Shown here: positions 9,395 to 21,500 of the stretch, one piece after another | Layout of the letters: every line of letters starts with the position of its first letter | Position numbering within the stretch: the stretch's first letter is position 1 | Assembly: GCA_031284585.1 (NCBI GenBank) | Contig: JAITXT010000003.1 | Location: 1-64,000, forward strand | Direction of reading: 5' to 3' | Source: Acholeplasmatales bacterium | GTDB taxonomy: Bacteria; Bacillota_I; Bacilli_A; Acholeplasmatales; Acholeplasmataceae | DNA: 64,000 bases | Notes under the pieces: model-generated | Told to the model about the DNA's origin: nothing | The model's input: only the letters and a program-made list of their open reading frames with translations | Database searches by the model: none | Translations under genes and position numbers: made by a program

Positions 9395-9616
9395 ATGTCA
9401 AAACGTGGAAAAGGTGGATATTGGTTTGGAAGTCCTTGGATTATTTCTGTAATTGTTTCAATAATCCCTGGAGTTAATTGGGTTGCTGGAATCATTCATA
9501 GATTAGTAAAAGGCAACATTTTAGGTGTAGTTGTTTACATATTTTTAGGTTGGTTTTTGGGTTTTGTTGATTTTGTAACTATTCTAATTTCTAACAAAAT
9601 TGTTTTACTTGCTTAA
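9395..9616 (+). CDS. Small two-span membrane protein (73 aa)
   Basis: Not recognised. MSKRGKGGYWFGSPW is followed by hydrophobic segments at about residues 15-33 and 45-68, separated by the basic turn HRLVKGN. It has AAAAAGGAG before its ATG, TATAAT at 9363-9368, and a terminator directly after the stop, which supports a real short monocistronic gene. The arrangement of glycine- and proline-containing hairpin IPGVNWVAGIIHR recalls small membrane proteins of unknown role in other Firmicutes; function is open. Confidence 0.6.
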   Translation: MSKRGKGGYWFGSPWIISVIVSIIPGVNWVAGIIHRLVKGNILGVVVYIFLGWFLGFVDFVTILISNKIVLLA

Positions 9617-9632
9617 TTAATCTTTAAGGTAT

Positions 9633-9668
9633 AAAAAAGGATAAGGCTAACGTCTTATCTTTTTTTTA
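9633..9668. terminator. Bidirectional terminator
   Basis: Stem AAGGATAAG/CTTATCTTT around a short loop, with T8 on the plus side and T6 when read on minus. It separates the 73-residue gene from the convergent ABC exporter genes. Confidence 0.85.
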
Positions 9669-9678
9669 TTTTTTAAAA

Positions 9679-11433
9679 TTATTCTTCATAATTCTTTTTC
9701 TGAGTATTAAATAACTTGCAATAAATACTATCTTTTTTCATCATTAAATTTTTATGAGAATCAAAATCCTCTATTACTCCCTCATTAATTACTAGAATTT
9801 TATCAGCAAACGTTGAACTACTCATTCTATGAGAAATAAATATTGAAGTTGAGTTTTTGACAAGTTCTGCGAATTTTTCATAGATTTCTGCCTCACTAAT
9901 AGGATCAAGGGACGCCGTTGGTTCATCGAGGATAATTAAAGATGCATCTTTTGCTAAACATCTTGCAATCGCCATTTTTTGAATTTGGCCTAAAGACATC
10001 TCAATTCCATTTTCTTCAAATTCCTTCCCATAAAAAGTATCAAGACCATCTTTATAACTATGAACTATTCTTTTAAAGTCAATTGAATCTAGTATTTCAT
10101 CTATTTGCGTATCGCTTTTCTGAAAAGAAATATTATCCCTTAAAGAGTAAGCAAATAGTTTGAAATCTTGAAAAACAGTTGAAATTTTATGGATATAAGA
10201 ACTATATTTATATTTTGAAATATCAATGTTATTAACATAAATTACTCCCTCTTCTAAGGGATAGAGTCTACATATCAATTTTATTAATGTTGTTTTCCCA
10301 GCTCCATTTAAACCAACAACAGATATTTTTTCCCCTTTTTTAATCGTAAAAGATATATTTTTTAAGACGTAAGTATCACTTTTTGGATATTTAAAGTTAA
10401 CATTTTCAAACTTAATTTCATCTATGCTATCCCGAAGATTTATTGTTCCGTCTTTATCATCTTCATCTAATAATAAAAGTTCCCGAAATGAATTTAGATA
10501 ATTTGCACATGAAACCAATTTAATGACACTTTGAACTCCATCTTCAAAGGAGGAAGCCATTTTAATGGCGGTTCCTAAGTATAAAGAAAAATTAGGAATA
10601 CCAAACTTCAAACTTAAACATTTTATAGATACATATAGATAAATTAAAAAATTTAATATAGTACTTGCAACAATAGTTAAAGAGCCGTATAAACTATTAT
10701 AAAAATTAAAAGAAAAAAATTCTTTAATAGTTTGTTTTTGAAATTTAGAAAATTCATTTCTAAGAACATCACCAATACTATAGAATCTAAAATCCTTTTC
10801 ATATTTTGGATTTAATAAGATATTCAAATAATATCCGGCTTTTCTATTGATAGGTATAATATTGCCGTAAAAACTAACGGTTTTTTTATAGTTTAGAAAG
10901 TAAATAAAAACTTTAAGACCAATAAAAAATAAAATAATAACAGGAAGAAAAACACCAATATTTAATAAAATAGATATGAAAGAAACAAGAGACGTAAATA
11001 AAATTAAGAGACTCTTAAGCGATGAGAATAATCCATAAATTGCTCCTTGATTACTCACCGCAAAGATTGCCTTTTCTTTCAAATCAAGATAATATGGATC
11101 TTCTAATTTATCAAAACTTGTATTCATCATCTTACGACCAAGTTCTCTTAGTATTAGATTATTTGCTACCATAAGCTCTATTTCGTATTTATTATTTAAT
11201 AAATTGGAAATAAGCACTATTAATACATTCATAAAAACAATGACTAGACTAATGAGCAATGAGTATTCAAAAGAAGAATTATTAGAAATTAGGGAATCTA
11301 ATATGTATTTTATTGAATATATTTCAAAAATAGTTTTAAAAACCTCTAAAATAGAAGAGAATAAAGTTAAGAAAATAAATTTCTTATCTATTTTAAAACT
11401 AACTTTTAGAAAGAGAAAAATAGTCTTAAACAT
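9679..11433 (-). CDS. ABC exporter half-transporter (permease-ATPase fusion), subunit 2
   Basis: 584 residues: a six-span transmembrane domain (about 1-310) fused to an ATPase domain. Walker A GLNGAGKTTLI is near residue 374, the signature is MSLGQIQKMAIARCL (leucine replaces the second-position glycine of LSGGQ), Walker B is LIILDEPTASLDP and the H-loop FISHRMSS. The ATG directly abuts the stop of the upstream homologue, whose last codons contain its GAGGAG ribosome binding site. The pair probably forms a heterodimeric exporter with one changed signature motif. Substrate unknown: lipid, peptide or drug are all possible. No precursor peptide gene or immunity gene is adjacent. Confidence 0.88.
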   Translation of the reverse strand: MFKTIFLFLKVSFKIDKKFIFLTLFSSILEVFKTIFEIYSIKYILDSLISNNSSFEYSLLISLVIVFMNVLIVLISNLLNNKYEIELMVANNLILRELGRKMMNTSFDKLEDPYYLDLKEKAIFAVSNQGAIYGLFSSLKSLLILFTSLVSFISILLNIGVFLPVIILFFIGLKVFIYFLNYKKTVSFYGNIIPINRKAGYYLNILLNPKYEKDFRFYSIGDVLRNEFSKFQKQTIKEFFSFNFYNSLYGSLTIVASTILNFLIYLYVSIKCLSLKFGIPNFSLYLGTAIKMASSFEDGVQSVIKLVSCANYLNSFRELLLLDEDDKDGTINLRDSIDEIKFENVNFKYPKSDTYVLKNISFTIKKGEKISVVGLNGAGKTTLIKLICRLYPLEEGVIYVNNIDISKYKYSSYIHKISTVFQDFKLFAYSLRDNISFQKSDTQIDEILDSIDFKRIVHSYKDGLDTFYGKEFEENGIEMSLGQIQKMAIARCLAKDASLIILDEPTASLDPISEAEIYEKFAELVKNSTSIFISHRMSSSTFADKILVINEGVIEDFDSHKNLMMKKDSIYCKLFNTQKKNYEE

Positions 11434-13236
11434 CTAAAGATTCTCCTCTTTATAATATTTTCCTTGAATATTAAACATTTCATAATACTTACCTTTTAAA
11501 TTCATTAATTCGTTATGAGTTCCGTATTCTAAAATACTAGCATTACCAATTAAAACAATATGATCACAAAACTTAGTCGAAGAAAGACGATGGGAAATAA
11601 AGATTGTTGTCTTATTCTTAGTAATTTTATCAAAATCTTCATAAATCTTTCCTTCCGCAAGAGCATCTAATGATGAGGTAGGTTCATCTAAAACAACAAG
11701 ACTATTATCTTTAACTAGAGCTCTTGCGATCGCAAGCTTTTGAATTTCTCCACCAGATAATTCTATTCCATCCTCATAAATAACTTTTAGCATATTTTCA
11801 TGATACCCATTTTTAAATGATTCTATTTTTTCATCAAGCCCCGTTAATTTAGCACTATATTTGGCTTTTTCAAGACTTATATCAGAAATATCGTTACCTA
11901 CAATATTTGATAAGATATCTATTGCATAGAGATTAACATCTTGAAATACAACACCTATTTTCTTAGATAATTCTACAATATCATAATCTAGAATGGATCT
12001 ACCATTTATTAGAATTTCTCCTTCTTCAGGAACTAAGAGTCCTAAAATTAATTTTAGTAAAGTAGTTTTCCCTGCTCCATTTACTCCCACAATTGCTAGT
12101 TTTTCTTTAGAAGATATTTTTAAACTTAAATCTTTGATTATGTAATTATCACTCCTTGGATATTTAAAAGAAACGTGATTGAGGATAACTTCAAAGTCAT
12201 CTAAATCGCTCTTATAATTACCTCTTTTTTGATTATAATTAGGTAAATCATCTACAAAGTTATAGTAAGTAGATGTAATTCTTAAATCTTCAATTGTTTT
12301 AGATAATCTAAAACCTATTGAAGTAGTAATTAAAGATAGTGAGGTTATAGCAGTAAGATAAAAAACTACATCTTCTAAGCCTAAATTTTCATAAAAATAT
12401 TCTCTCAAAACAAAATAATAACCTGTCCCACCTTGTAATAAGAGAAATAAAAGTCCAATAAGACTAATTTTAAAAGAATAATTATATATTTTCTTCTTAA
12501 ATTGTTTTTTCTCGTTTATTTGAATTAAATGTTTATCAAGTAAAGTAGCGGATAAATTATTAATTCTTAAATCTTTTCCATAGGTAAAATCAGAACTTGT
12601 TTTATTATAATAGTCTAATTTTCTTTCTAATCTACTTTCTTCTAGTCTCTTTTTATATTTATATTTTCCAACTAAGAAATTATTAATGAAAGAAAAAACG
12701 CCAGTTGCGAGGAGAGAAAGAAATACTAGAAAATTTAAATTGTAAAGAATTATACAAGTTAAAGAAAAAGTAATAAGTAGAGGAAGTAATAACTTCAAAT
12801 TATAAAAAGTTCCTTCAAATCCAACTTCTTCAGAATTTAAGGCAGTAATACTTGTTTGAACATAATCTAGAAATTTTGGATCTTCTACGTAAATGTAATC
12901 GACATCATGAAAAACAGTTAGTGCATCTTCAAATTTATTAAGCCTAATTTTTAGTGAATAAACACCAATAAGATTACTAAAAATAGTATTTAATAAATAT
13001 AATAGAAAAGAGATTAGAGAAACATAAATAATTATTTGAAGAGGTAATTCATCTATAAGTAATTTTTGAATAATAAATTTAGGAATATAATAAGAAAGAA
13101 TAGGGAGAACGCCTCCTGCAATAGAAGTTATTAGATAGAATAAATAAATCCTTTTTAATTTATATTTTTTTATCTCCTTAAAAACTCTAACTAATGTTTT
13201 AAGATAATAAACCTTATTTTTTGTTCCCTCACCCAT
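11434..13236 (-). CDS. ABC exporter half-transporter, subunit 1
   Basis: About 600 residues with the same design as its downstream partner: six membrane spans, then an ATPase domain with Walker A GVNGAGKTTLL, signature LSGGEIQKLAIARAL, Walker B LVVLDEPTSSLD and H-loop FISHRLSS. I prefer the start MGEGTKNK (ATG 13234-13236) because GGGGGG lies 4 bp before it; an ATG four codons upstream (13248) has no ribosome binding site. It is the first gene of a two-gene operon. The canonical signature here contrasts with the altered one in the partner, a common asymmetry of heterodimeric exporters. Confidence 0.87.
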   Translation of the reverse strand: MGEGTKNKVYYLKTLVRVFKEIKKYKLKRIYLFYLITSIAGGVLPILSYYIPKFIIQKLLIDELPLQIIIYVSLISFLLYLLNTIFSNLIGVYSLKIRLNKFEDALTVFHDVDYIYVEDPKFLDYVQTSITALNSEEVGFEGTFYNLKLLLPLLITFSLTCIILYNLNFLVFLSLLATGVFSFINNFLVGKYKYKKRLEESRLERKLDYYNKTSSDFTYGKDLRINNLSATLLDKHLIQINEKKQFKKKIYNYSFKISLIGLLFLLLQGGTGYYFVLREYFYENLGLEDVVFYLTAITSLSLITTSIGFRLSKTIEDLRITSTYYNFVDDLPNYNQKRGNYKSDLDDFEVILNHVSFKYPRSDNYIIKDLSLKISSKEKLAIVGVNGAGKTTLLKLILGLLVPEEGEILINGRSILDYDIVELSKKIGVVFQDVNLYAIDILSNIVGNDISDISLEKAKYSAKLTGLDEKIESFKNGYHENMLKVIYEDGIELSGGEIQKLAIARALVKDNSLVVLDEPTSSLDALAEGKIYEDFDKITKNKTTIFISHRLSSTKFCDHIVLIGNASILEYGTHNELMNLKGKYYEMFNIQGKYYKEENL

Positions 13237-13279
13237 TTGACCCCCCATATCTTAATCATTTTTAAAAAATGAATATTTA

Positions 13280-13318
13280 ATTATAACACTTAAATTTCAA
13301 AAAATTATAATTGAAATT
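13280..13318 (-). promoter_or_regulatory. Promoter and inverted repeat before the ABC exporter pair
   Basis: Minus-strand TGTTATAAT gives an extended -10 with the hexamer at 13280-13285. Immediately upstream is an inverted repeat, AATTTCAA (13293-13300), 10 nt, TTGAAATT (13311-13318). It covers the -35 area, so a regulator or operator there is plausible but unproven. Confidence 0.45.
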
Positions 13319-13424
13319 CTTAAATTATTCAAAAGATTAGAAAATAATCATAAAGATTCATGATTTTTTGGAGTTTTTAAATATTAAATAAAAAAGATAT
13401 TTGATTAATATACTAAAAATAAAT

Positions 13425-15311
13425 TTAAGACTGTGTTACTTGATTAAATATTTCTTTTAATGTTTTTAATACACTTACAAAATTAAGTGGTTTAGCAATA
13501 TGCCCATTCATTCCTGATGCAAATGCTCTATCTATATCTTCTCTAAATGCATTTGCAGTCATAGCAATAATAGGTACTTTTTTAGCATCTTCTCTATCAA
13601 GTGAACGTATAGCTACCGAAGAGTCATAACCATTCATATTAGGCATCATTATATCCATAAGTATGAGGTCATAATATCCAGCCTTTGCTTTTTTAAACTT
13701 ATTTAATGCATCTAATCCATCTACTGCTTCTTCTATTATAGCATTTGTATCTGCTAGTAACTCTGTTACAATCAATCTATTGATTTCAATGTCTTCAACA
13801 AGAAGTACTCTTTTACCAGTTAAATCAAATTCAAAAGTATCTTCTATGATTTCACTTTCTTCCTTACTATCAGAATTTAATTCTTTCGCAAGAGTTAAAT
13901 CAAAATAGAAATTAGAACCTTCTCCTAATTTTGTTTTAACTTCAATTTTAGATCCTGTTAAATTAACAATATGTTGAGAGATAATCAAACCTAAACCAGA
14001 ACCAGCATATTGCAATGAACCATTAGGATTATATTGAAAAGAAGAAAAGAGATTAGATAAAACATCATCACTAATGCCTATTCCTGTATCAATACATTCA
14101 ATATGATATTTTACAAAAAAATTTGTCTCTTCTTCAATGTTTATATTAAGTCTTACTTCTCCTCCACAAGGAGTGAATTTTACAGCATTTCCTAGTAAAT
14201 TTATCAATGCTTGTTTAATTCTTACTTTATCACCTATGACAATATTTTTAGAAACATCTTTAATACTTGGAAGAAAATTAATTTCTTTTTGTTCTGCTCT
14301 TACTTTGATTATCTCACATACTTCATTAACCGATTCATAGAAAGAAAATTCATCTTGAGATAGTTTAATCTTCTCTGCTTCAATCTTACTCATATCTAGA
14401 ATATCATTTAGTAGTCCAAGAAGATAATCAGATGCATTTTTAATTTCTGTTAATTGAAGAGTTGTATGCTCGTCATGTTCTTTTTTTCTAAGTATTTGTA
14501 ATAAACCTATAATTGCATTAAGAGGTGTTCTTATTTCATGGCTCATTCTTGACAAGAAAGAACTTTTTGCTTTCGATGCATTTTCCGCTATTACTATTTG
14601 ATTTTGTAATTCTTTTGTTCTATCATCGATAATTTTTTCTAATGTTAAATTTATTTTTTCTATTTTAGCACGGTGTTGATAATTACTCACAAACATTCTA
14701 TATAATAAAATAGAAACGAATATAGAAATACCTGTCATAATTAATAAATTAGTCCATAAATCCGTATTAATTAAGTTATTCCATGTTGAACTAGTTTCCC
14801 GATTGAAAAAAGCAAATAATACAACATAGATTAGACCAAAAGAACCAATAGATACTATTTCAATTGGTTTAATGATAAGAAATAAACCAGCTACCATAAC
14901 TACGATTATAAATGATTCAAAACCTCCATTTTGTTTAATATTTAAAGAACAAAATGCGAATTGAACGATAATATATATGTATAAGAAAGCAAAAACACAA
15001 TTATTTACTAATCTATCAGATACTTTATCTCTATGTTTTTTAAAATATGAAAAAATAGATAAGAATATAATAGCGGCTACGATATTGACAAGAGATAACA
15101 TGATAAAAAAGATGATTGTATTATCAAATTCGGAATCTCCAGCAGGACGAACCATATTTATGATTTGAAGAGATAATTCCAATATCAAAACATATAAAGA
15201 AAATACCCAAGCTCTGTGAAGGTTACTACTAGTTCTTTCTTTTTCAAAACCTGCAATTTCATCATTTTCTAAATTTCCGTATCCAAACAACCGTCTGATA
15301 ATTTTTTTCAT
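13425..15311 (-). CDS. Hybrid sensor histidine kinase with C-terminal receiver domain
   Basis: 628 residues. Six hydrophobic spans (about 35-53, 66-90, 103-122, 133-150, 152-170, 186-206) form a membrane sensor with short loops. A coiled-coil linker leads to the H-box MSHEIRTPLNAIIGL (phosphorylated His258), then an ATPase domain with INLLGNAVKFTP (N-box) and the glycine-rich SGLGLIISQHIV. The receiver domain has phospho-acceptor Asp553 in ILMDIMMPNMNGYD and Lys607 in HIAKP. No separate response regulator or Hpt protein is in the window, so the output partner is elsewhere. TATAAT on the minus strand at 15338-15343 is the likely promoter. Input signal unknown; substrate-like neighbours are the ABC exporters and the giant surface protein. 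Confidence 0.9.
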   Translation of the reverse strand: MKKIIRRLFGYGNLENDEIAGFEKERTSSNLHRAWVFSLYVLILELSLQIINMVRPAGDSEFDNTIIFFIMLSLVNIVAAIIFLSIFSYFKKHRDKVSDRLVNNCVFAFLYIYIIVQFAFCSLNIKQNGGFESFIIVVMVAGLFLIIKPIEIVSIGSFGLIYVVLFAFFNRETSSTWNNLINTDLWTNLLIMTGISIFVSILLYRMFVSNYQHRAKIEKINLTLEKIIDDRTKELQNQIVIAENASKAKSSFLSRMSHEIRTPLNAIIGLLQILRKKEHDEHTTLQLTEIKNASDYLLGLLNDILDMSKIEAEKIKLSQDEFSFYESVNEVCEIIKVRAEQKEINFLPSIKDVSKNIVIGDKVRIKQALINLLGNAVKFTPCGGEVRLNINIEEETNFFVKYHIECIDTGIGISDDVLSNLFSSFQYNPNGSLQYAGSGLGLIISQHIVNLTGSKIEVKTKLGEGSNFYFDLTLAKELNSDSKEESEIIEDTFEFDLTGKRVLLVEDIEINRLIVTELLADTNAIIEEAVDGLDALNKFKKAKAGYYDLILMDIMMPNMNGYDSSVAIRSLDREDAKKVPIIAMTANAFREDIDRAFASGMNGHIAKPLNFVSVLKTLKEIFNQVTQS

Positions 15312-15455
15312 TTAAAAACCTCTTATTTATAATAATAATTATATTACAAAATAAATCTTTTTGCATAAATATATATGTTTATCTATTTATTTATGATAAT
15401 AGCCCTCTTTTTAATCATTTATTACTCCCAAAACCTTTTTGACTTAAAATATAAA

Positions 15456-15490
15456 TAATGCTCTAGGGAATTAGATTCTCTAGAGCATTA
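15456..15490. terminator. Long hairpin after the giant gene
   Basis: TAATGCTCTAG (15456-15466) and CTAGAGCATTA (15480-15490) pair over 11 bp, with GAAT/ATTC continuing inside. The flanking T-tract on the minus side is poor (ATTTATATTTT), so it may act as an imperfect terminator or a 3'-end stabiliser for the 7.5-kb mRNA. Confidence 0.65.
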
Positions 15491-15508
15491 TACTTTTGAA
15501 ATAATAGA

Positions 15509-18500
15509 TTAATAATTTAAAACTAAATTAGATAACAAGCAAGAATTTGAATAATTTGAAGTACCTATAATAGGTAATCCTTCGTATGTAATAACAATTT
15601 CAAAAGAACCAGTACTTGGAAGACTAGCTGAATCAATCACAACAACAGTATTTCCATTTTCAAGATTAAAAATTACAATTGGATGATTAGTTCCACTATA
15701 ATTCAACGAAATATAAATAACTCCACTTTCGTAATCTCCTAATAAACCTCCACCAGAGGAAATGATATTGTTTAGGAATAGACTTCTAAATGATAAATAG
15801 ATAGATGTAATTCCGCTAACTTCTTCTACTGTAGTCGTAACAGTTTTTTCATTACTTAATGGGTCAGATACTATAATAAGACTTCCGAAAATATCAACTC
15901 CGTTTCCACCATCAAATTGTGACATATCATAAGTTGAATCAACAACTATAAGTTCATCGGTATCGTTTAAATATTCCACAAAATCGTTAGTTCGATTTAA
16001 TTCTGGTAAACTTACCATAGCAAGTTTTCTAATAAAATTAACAGGATGTTCTGTGCCTCTATCATACATAAATGAGAGGAATGGATATTGAGCCATAGCA
16101 AGTATAAGCAAGTAATTAACAACTATTGTCTTTGATCTTGTATGAACAAGTGATGGAAGAATCGCAAAGAATGAATCAAAGTCATTTTGGATAGTTGTTG
16201 ATAAGTCACCTAAACCAACATCAAAGTTAGACATGAAGTCAGCAATTCCCCAAAGTTCATCAATAAATAAATCAGCTTTGTGATTTTTAGGGTCAGGATC
16301 TGAGATATCATAATAATTAGGATCAAATCCTAACCTTAGGTTACCTTCATTTATATAAGCAAATTCATTATGTGCAGTAATACCAGTATCGATAATACCT
16401 TTCGAAATTATTCTTCTAACAAGTGGACTTCTTTCAGCAAGTATCACAAACTTGTTTATAAGGGTCGCAGGAGAATTAAGTATTTTTTCTTCTAATACAT
16501 CAAAACTTTCTCCATCTGCTTCTAGAATAGTTAAAATATCAAATACAGAACTTATTTCACCAATCAATAAGAAATTAGAACCAGCTTTAGTAGTTGGAAT
16601 ATTATCCATTGATAGAGTAGGTAGACTTGTAATAAACGAATCCCCGCCAGATGAAGATTCAATCAAGGCTTTAGTAAATAAAGAATTCATTAATTCACCA
16701 GAATTTCCAATATTATTCTGTAATAAAGTTGAATTTAAAGTAAGGAATGTATCTTGAGAGAAAGATTCACTCAAGCTAAGAGAAGATGAACCAAATAATC
16801 CTTCAACATTAGCAATGAAATTTGCTAAAACGTAATGTTTAATAACTAACTTAGTATCTAAATCATATGCTTCTCTAAACTCAGCTAAATCTCTATAAAC
16901 ATATAAACCAATCGATTCATCATATAAGATAGATTGAGAAATCATCGCATCAACAATTATCGATTCAACGTTAATTATATCACCAAGAAGGTTAAGACTA
17001 ATGCCATCAAATAACGATTGAATATTTGAAGAAATTTCAAAAATAGAACTAGAAGGTCCATCAGCCATAAGAAGTAAAATATCATACATTTTCACTAATT
17101 CAATATGTTTGATACGTTTCTTGACATCAATAGAATCAACTAGCGCAGATCTTGGAATATTTCCATTATAATCACTTAATACATCACTTTCGCCAATATT
17201 CTTATACATAACATCAGAAATATAACTTTCAATTAAAGGTGAATTTAAGTCTAATATGCTTTCAAAATCACTCAAGGTCATACTATTAGCATCAAACGTT
17301 GTAATGTCTCCTATTATTGCATAAGCAGACCATAAAGCAACTATTTCACTGTAATCAATCATTTGATAATGTCTTGAACTACTTACATGATCTATTGAGT
17401 CTACAGAAAGAGTAATTTCATCTAAATTATTTACAACACAATTAATAAGAGTATAAATATAAATAGAAGTAAATAGAATATCTAATTTCTCTTCAGTAAT
17501 AGTACCAAAAATACCTAAATCAAAATCAATATTTGAGAAATCATCAATTCCAAGTACATCAATACTATTAAACAAGTCTCTTATTTCAACTCTACTTAAT
17601 CTAGAAGTAACTGCACTATCAAATGCATAATGATTTAAAACAAATTCTTCTTTACTGAATTTATCTCCTGCAAATTTAGAAATAGTTTCCTCGCTAGTTA
17701 AAGTAAATGATAACAAATTCCAAACAATTACGCTATCTAGTAAAACTCCTAAATCATCTTCTGGAAATTCCCCGTACTTATGTGAATTTCCTAAGTTTAA
17801 AATCTCAGTTAATGAAAAATCCATATTGTCCATTTCATCAAATCCTAGTAAAGTTAGAGAAATAAATAATTTTCTAATTTCTGATTTTTTAATTCTATCA
17901 TCTTCAATACCAGTATTTCCTAATGCATCAGAAGGAATAAATACTATTTTCATATCTGTAACATCGAAAGATTCACTTACAACACTATTAATTTTTGAAC
18001 TAATAGAATCGGACATCATAGCTCTTGAAATTAAAATATAGAAATAATTAGAATTTAAGAGTTTTGAGAATTCATCATTTGAAGGATCATTTATATCAAT
18101 TAGAGAAGTAATTAAATTCAAACCATAACCTAATTCATCTCCTCTACTTATATCTAGAGCTTTAAATGCAATAACTAGGTTCTTTATTTCCACCTTAGTA
18201 ATTAGATCTTTTTCTACTCCAGAAGTACCAAGTAAATCACTTGGAACTTTTATTGATACATTACTAAAATCAATACCAGAAGAACCTAATTTATCAGAAA
18301 GAAAATCTTTAATCTTGTTATCTAATGCATCTTGTTGGAAAAATTTAGCTATAACTGAATAAATGATACTAGATGCTAACAATCTATCAAAGTCATCTTT
18401 ACCATCGCTATAATTCTTACCTACAAGATCTGTAATTAAATCAATTCCAATTTCAGGTACATCACCATCTTCAGTAAATCCTAAGATCTTTAAATCTCTT

Positions 18501-21500
18501 ATCAACTGTCTAATTTCAAATTCTTTAATTAATTTAGTATCTTCTTCAAATGCTTCTTTTGGAAATTCCAACCAAAGTGGATCTGCATCTTCTAAAAGAG
18601 AAGATAATTTAGATACTCCAAATTCTCTTAATTGACTAGATTTAAGAATATTAGTAACAATAGAACTCAAAGTAATAGTAGAAAGTAAATAATGAATCGG
18701 ATCACTATTAGGTGTATTACTATCTAATTTAAGGATAGTATAAATTCCAAAACCACCTTCTAAATCAATAACTGATAATAGATTAATAAGATTATAGATC
18801 TCTGATTTCTTGATTATTCCATTTTCAAGAGCACTTTTTTCAATTACAAATATTTCTTCATCAACTTCAAATGGAAGAAATCCAAGTTTATTAATAAGTT
18901 CTGCATATTTAGCCTCTCTTCCCGTAGTATTTAAAATAATATCAAAAATACCTAAGAGAACTTTAGAATTAAGCATGTATTCGATATGAGATTGATGGAA
19001 TTCATTGTTAGATCTCTCAAGGAGAGTTTTAGAAATTGATTGAATAGAACTAAATCCACCAGATAATAGATTACTAAAATTAATTTCAACTAAACTTAAA
19101 ATAAATTTCTTAAATTCGACTTTCGAGATATTTCCATCTTCAAATAGACCATATCTTGGATTAGTGAAATTAATAGCATCTTCCGCGAAACTAATATCAG
19201 CCCCACTATCATTAAGTAAATTAGCGACTAAATTAGTAAGTAAACTAGAAAGTTTAGTACTCTTTAAAAGATCAGAAAAAATATTCATTGTAAAATCAAA
19301 ATCCATCAATGCATCTACAAAACCAGTATTATAGATCTTTTCTTGAAGAAAATTAAATTTACTAAAATTACCAAATTCATCTAGGCTACTAACTTCTAAT
19401 GACTTAAATAAGCCAACAGTTTCTTTTAATATTTCTTTATCAAAATAAACGCCATCTGTATCTTTTGTTCTATTTAAAATATTTACAACCAGATCATTGT
19501 AATTGATATCTAAATCAGTAAAATTACTTAAAGCACTTGTAAAAGTATTTTCAACTAAATCTACCAATAAGGTTTTAATACCATCATCATATATTAATTG
19601 GGAGATTGTTTGTTTTAAAATATTAGAATTAAATAAAGAATCAATAGCTGTATTACGGAAATAAACATTAATATACTCAACAATAGCGTCATTATCAAAA
19701 CTTAGAACTTTAGCATTAAGTTTTAAATCTTTAAGACCAACTAATAAAAGAGTTATTTCGCTTTCCGTTAAATTAGTATAATGTAAAGCAGAATCAGATA
19801 ATTCAACATTTAAAGCATTTGATAAAAATCCTCTTAAGGCAACTTGGTTAGAAGGTTTTTCTAAATTGAACCGTAAAACCTTATTTAGTAATTTATTATC
19901 TCCTAAAATAGCAATTTGAGAATTATTAAGGGCATTGAAATTATCAACAAAATAAGATAATTCTCTTTCACCTAATTCTTTTATAGTGTGATCTCTACCA
20001 ATAAGAACATCAACAAATCCAAGAACGTTATTTACTGTAGCAAAAATTTCATTTGGATCAAGCATTCCATCCGAATTATATAAGGAATTAGGAACGTCAA
20101 TTTTTAAATTAGAGTCACCTAATTTAAGAGAGAAACCTTTATTTGCGAGATTAGTAACCGTATTACTAACAATCAAAGTATTTAAAAGACAATTTACATT
20201 AGGATTATCTTTTAATTCAAAAATAATTCCTAAATTAACTTCATTCAAATTAAGCACAATACTTGATAAATCATGAATAGAAGTTCCAACATATTTTTCA
20301 AGGGATACTGAGGTTACTAATCCAAAAATACTACCTAGTATATCGTCAATTTCTTTTTTCCAAATACTACTATTACTACTAGCATCTAGTAACTTATCAG
20401 GAATACTTAAAGGTATATTGGCAAGAGAGTTTTGTACAAAATCACCTTTTACAAGAGAGGCAATTAATTCACTTATAATTGGAATACTATTTTCTTTATA
20501 GATATAACTTTCTATAACTCCACTCTCTAATAATTCTATGATATTTAAATCAAAAAGTAATCTATCAGTTAAATCGTCCATATTTACAATTGATTTATAA
20601 TTGATTTGGGTTCCAATTTCAGTAACAATTGCTTTCGAAAAATTAAGAGCATAACTTATAAACTCGGAATAATTAATTTCTTTAGGAATTTCTATAAAAT
20701 CAGTAATAAAATCTAATTTACCGTTTTCATTCATATTTTGAACTATTGGATCAACAAAATTTAAAAAATTAAGGGAAGTTAGATTGTAATCAATTTCCTG
20801 AAATATTTCACTATCACAATTACTAATTGCAGTTAGTACTTCTTTTAAAGTAATTTTTTGATTGACTAATTTAGAAATTGACATTTCACCATTAATTAAT
20901 ATTACTCCATCAATTATTTTAATTAGATCTGAACCTATGTTTTCGGATACCGTTGTATCATCTAATAAAAGATGCAGATATCCATTTATTTCTTCATCTT
21001 TAACCGCTATATCTACTATTATGCCACTAAAATTTACAAGTATATTATTAACCAAAGCACTTTTATCGAAAACAATAGAGATTATATCTTTAAGTTCTTT
21101 TTGATGAGTTGTTAATAAATCTTCCACAAAAAGACCAACATTACCATCAAATAATGCTTGAATCGCAAAGTTAGTAATATTACTATATATATCCATTATA
21201 TTTTCTACTTCATCTTTAATAACTACATCATCAACTAAATTTTCAACTTTTTCATTCAATTCTTCTTCTAAACCAAGAGATGCAATTCCAAAGTCTATTC
21301 CAATAGGAATCACGTTTTCAACTAATTTATCATTCAAAATTACATCTACGATGTCATTAAAATAAAGATAATACTTTTCAGAAATTAAACTATCGGTATT
21401 TGATTCATTTAAATTTGAAATAAGTTCAAAAAAGATCGAACAATCTTCACCTAAAATAGCACTAACTACTCGACTAAGATTTCCAATTTCACCAGATTCA

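Noticed and set aside
9679-13236. Bacteriocin or lantibiotic export cluster around the ABC pair
   Set aside because: No precursor peptide, modification enzyme or peptidase domain is adjacent, so only a generic exporter call is supported.
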